Shown here piece by piece: positions 4,461-5,186 of a DNA stretch of 5,186 nt. The first letter of the stretch is position 1. Each line of letters opens with the position of its first letter. The DNA comes from Alphaproteobacteria bacterium. Its GTDB lineage: Bacteria > Pseudomonadota > Alphaproteobacteria > CACIAM-22H2. The position numbers and the translations under genes were made by a program. Location of the stretch: the NCBI GenBank assembly GCA_016869415.1, contig VGEI01000273.1, forward strand, positions 1 through 5,186, read 5' to 3'. Below the pieces are notes generated by a model that did no database searches, was not told the DNA's origin, and saw only the letters and a list, made by a program, of their open reading frames with translations.

Positions 4461-4561
4461 AGGCCGCCGGCCCCCACGCCGCGACCATGCGGCGGCTGAT
4501 CCTCGCGAGCGGTCCCGAGACCGCGGCCTGGGCCGTCGTATCCCTTGGCGCGCCCCGGTGA
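4364..4561 (+). CDS. Hypothetical helical protein, 65 aa
   Basis: From the ATG at 4364 the product begins MDASELGRLEALLERQVGAD, continues LDVVLDRFEARLKAAGP and ends with WAVVSLGAPR. It is a charged, heptad-rich helical protein with very high G/C at third positions. I do not recognise the family. No Shine-Dalgarno sequence is visible before the ATG, and the start overlaps the previous ORF by 97 nt, consistent either with reinitiation or with this being the continuation of that ORF in another frame. The next gene starts 4 nt after its stop, so it belongs to the same compact rightward cluster. The general character (short acidic/basic coiled coil between a regulator and a terminase-like gene) suggests a mobile-element accessory protein. 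Confidence 0.5.
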   Translation: MDASELGRLEALLERQVGADLDVVLDRFEARLKAAGPHAATMRRLILASGPETAAWAVVSLGAPR

Positions 4562-4565
4562 CGTG

Positions 4566-4895
4566 ATGATGGACATGCGGAACCAGGACAACGCGCTCGC
4601 CCCTGCGCTGCCCATCAGCGGCGTGGGGGCGCCCATCGAACGTCTGACCGCTGATGAACTGGCCGGGCTCGCCAAGCGTTCGAAGCGCAAGCCGGGCCGG
4701 CCCAAGGGCTCGAGGAACTCAGACACGGTGGGCCTGCTCGCGCGTCTGGGCGAGTACGAGGACGCCGGCGTCGATCTGCTCGACGCGCTCGCCAGCATCA
4801 CGGAAGACCGGACGCAGCCCTGGGGCGTCCGGCTCGCCGCCGCGAGGCATATCGCGGGCGTCCTGCTGGGCAGGGTCGGCGGGCCGCCGGGTTGA
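4566..4895 (+). CDS. Terminase-small-subunit-like protein with AT-hook-like motif, 109 aa
   Basis: I take the ATG at 4566, 4 nt after the previous stop; ATGs at 4569 and 4575 and a GTG at 4563 are equally open and no strong ribosome binding site decides. After a variable N-terminus comes LTADELAGLAKRSKRKPGRP (about 26-45), continuing KGSRN. This KPGRPKGSRN core is an AT-hook-like basic motif found at the start of many small phage packaging (terminase small subunit-like) proteins. Then follow LLARLGEYEDAGVDLLDALA, a linker EDRTQPW, and RLAAARHIAGVLL, matching the usual pattern of a helical pair ending in an Arg-Leu-Ala-Ala helix. Small terminases recognise the packaging site and recruit the large ATPase. 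This identification is by motif and layout only. It is the last gene before the terminator and tRNA-Pro. Confidence 0.45.
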   Translation: MMDMRNQDNALAPALPISGVGAPIERLTADELAGLAKRSKRKPGRPKGSRNSDTVGLLARLGEYEDAGVDLLDALASITEDRTQPWGVRLAAARHIAGVLLGRVGGPPG

Positions 4896-4967
4896 AAGCG
4901 ATCTTGCTAATCTGACGCTCATTCCTGAGCCATCGTAGGCCCCCAAGGGGCGCACCGCCGGCAAAGA

Positions 4968-5002
4968 AAAACCCCGCTAGATGCATGATCTAGCAGGGTT
5001 TT
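4968..5002. terminator. Bidirectional intrinsic terminator between the rightward genes and tRNA-Pro
   Basis: AAAACCC (4968-4974) pairs with GGGTTTT (4996-5002) and GCTAGAT (4976-4982) with ATCTAGC (4988-4994), with one C/A mismatch between and loop GCATG. On the minus strand the stem ends in GGGGTTTTTC, a good U tract directly after the tRNA. On the plus strand it ends in GGGTTTTC, serving the gene ending at 4895. A smaller hairpin (GCCCC 4939-4943 / GGGGC 4947-4951) precedes it. Confidence 0.85.
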
Positions 5003-5006
5003 CGAA

Positions 5007-5083
5007 TGGTCGGAGCGAGTGGATTCGAACCACCGACCCCCAGTCCCCCAGACTGGTGCGCTACCAGGCTGCGCCACGCTCCG
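5007..5083 (-). tRNA. tRNA-Pro (anticodon GGG), CCA encoded
   Basis: Read leftward from 5083 the sequence folds as a complete cloverleaf. The acceptor stem CGGAGCG pairs with CGCTCCG (plus-strand 5077-5083 and 5011-5017). The D arm contains AGCCTGGTAGC. The anticodon stem CCAGT/ACTGG encloses the loop CTGGGGG, giving anticodon GGG (5047-5049). The T arm contains GGTTCGAATCC. Discriminator A is followed by an encoded CCA (5007-5009). The 77-nt length is normal. GGG reads CCC and CCU proline codons. tRNA 3' ends are frequent integration targets, and the accessory genes lie on that side. Confidence 0.95.
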
Positions 5084-5098
5084 ATGCCGAAGGCTGGT

Positions 5099-5127
5099 GC
5101 TTAACGCGCCGCGCCCACACCCGGCAA
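5099..5127 (-). promoter_or_regulatory. Candidate promoter of tRNA-Pro
   Basis: On the minus strand TTGCCG (5127-5122) and TTAAGC (5104-5099) are separated by 17 nt, and the tRNA starts 15 nt further on. The GC-rich spacer and CTTG-type -35 suit alphaproteobacterial stable-RNA promoters. The -10 match is modest. The remaining right flank to 5186 shows no gene that I can support. Confidence 0.35.
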
Positions 5128-5186
5128 GGACAATCTCTGAACGCCCTACTCGCCTCTTGGGCCACGCCGCTCAGTCGAGCAGGCGG

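Noticed and set aside
3917..4801. 294-aa minus-strand ORF
   Set aside because: Long only because of GC-rich composition. It is low in complexity, antisense to four better-supported plus-strand genes, and crosses the AT-rich promoter region.
5171..5186. Possible end of a minus-strand gene (RLLD then TGA) at the right edge
   Set aside because: Four codons are too few to support a gene.

Overview
The window looks like a GC-rich alphaproteobacterial chromosome carrying an accessory island that ends beside a tRNA-Pro gene. The evidence for the lineage is a small protein with the cysteine/histidine motif of the GcrA C-terminal domain (GcrA is typical of Alphaproteobacteria and their phages), a CRISPR repeat whose ends resemble alphaproteobacterial type II-C repeats, and strong G/C preference at third codon positions. 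The genus cannot be named from the sequence.

Layout, left to right. Bases 1-77 are the start of a leftward IS5-like transposase cut by the window edge. Bases 277-445 are a small CRISPR array (three identical 37-nt repeats, two 29-nt spacers) with no cas gene in the window. A promoter-like pair (514-542) leads into a strongly structured segment (598-660) and a small AlpA/MerR-type helix-turn-helix gene (694-954), closed by a 12-bp hairpin. A 524-aa RepA-like P-loop ATPase follows (1081-2655). Directly behind it are nine copies of the heptamer GGCAACG/CGTTGCC, partly spaced 10-11 bp apart and including a perfect 20-bp palindrome, mixed with AT-rich DNA: a candidate replication origin. A 55-aa gene (2912-3079) and a 13-bp hairpin come next. 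On the minus strand lies an unrecognised gene (3130-3552) whose upstream part (to about 3892) appears frameshifted. After an AT-rich promoter region, four short rightward genes are tightly packed: a GcrA-C-terminal-like protein (4048-4275), two overlapping unknown ORFs (4275-4460, 4364-4561) and a terminase-small-subunit-like protein with a basic AT-hook-like motif (4566-4895). A bidirectional terminator and tRNA-Pro(GGG) on the minus strand end the window.

How it fits together (inference): an AlpA-type regulator, a RepA-like ATPase, an iteron-rich non-coding region, small accessory genes, a possible small terminase and an adjacent tRNA are the parts expected of a phage satellite or other replicating integrative element. 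No integrase is visible, so this is a hypothesis. The stand-alone sigma-interaction-type domain, the iteron array, the structured leader upstream of alpA and the cas-less CRISPR array are the most distinctive parts.
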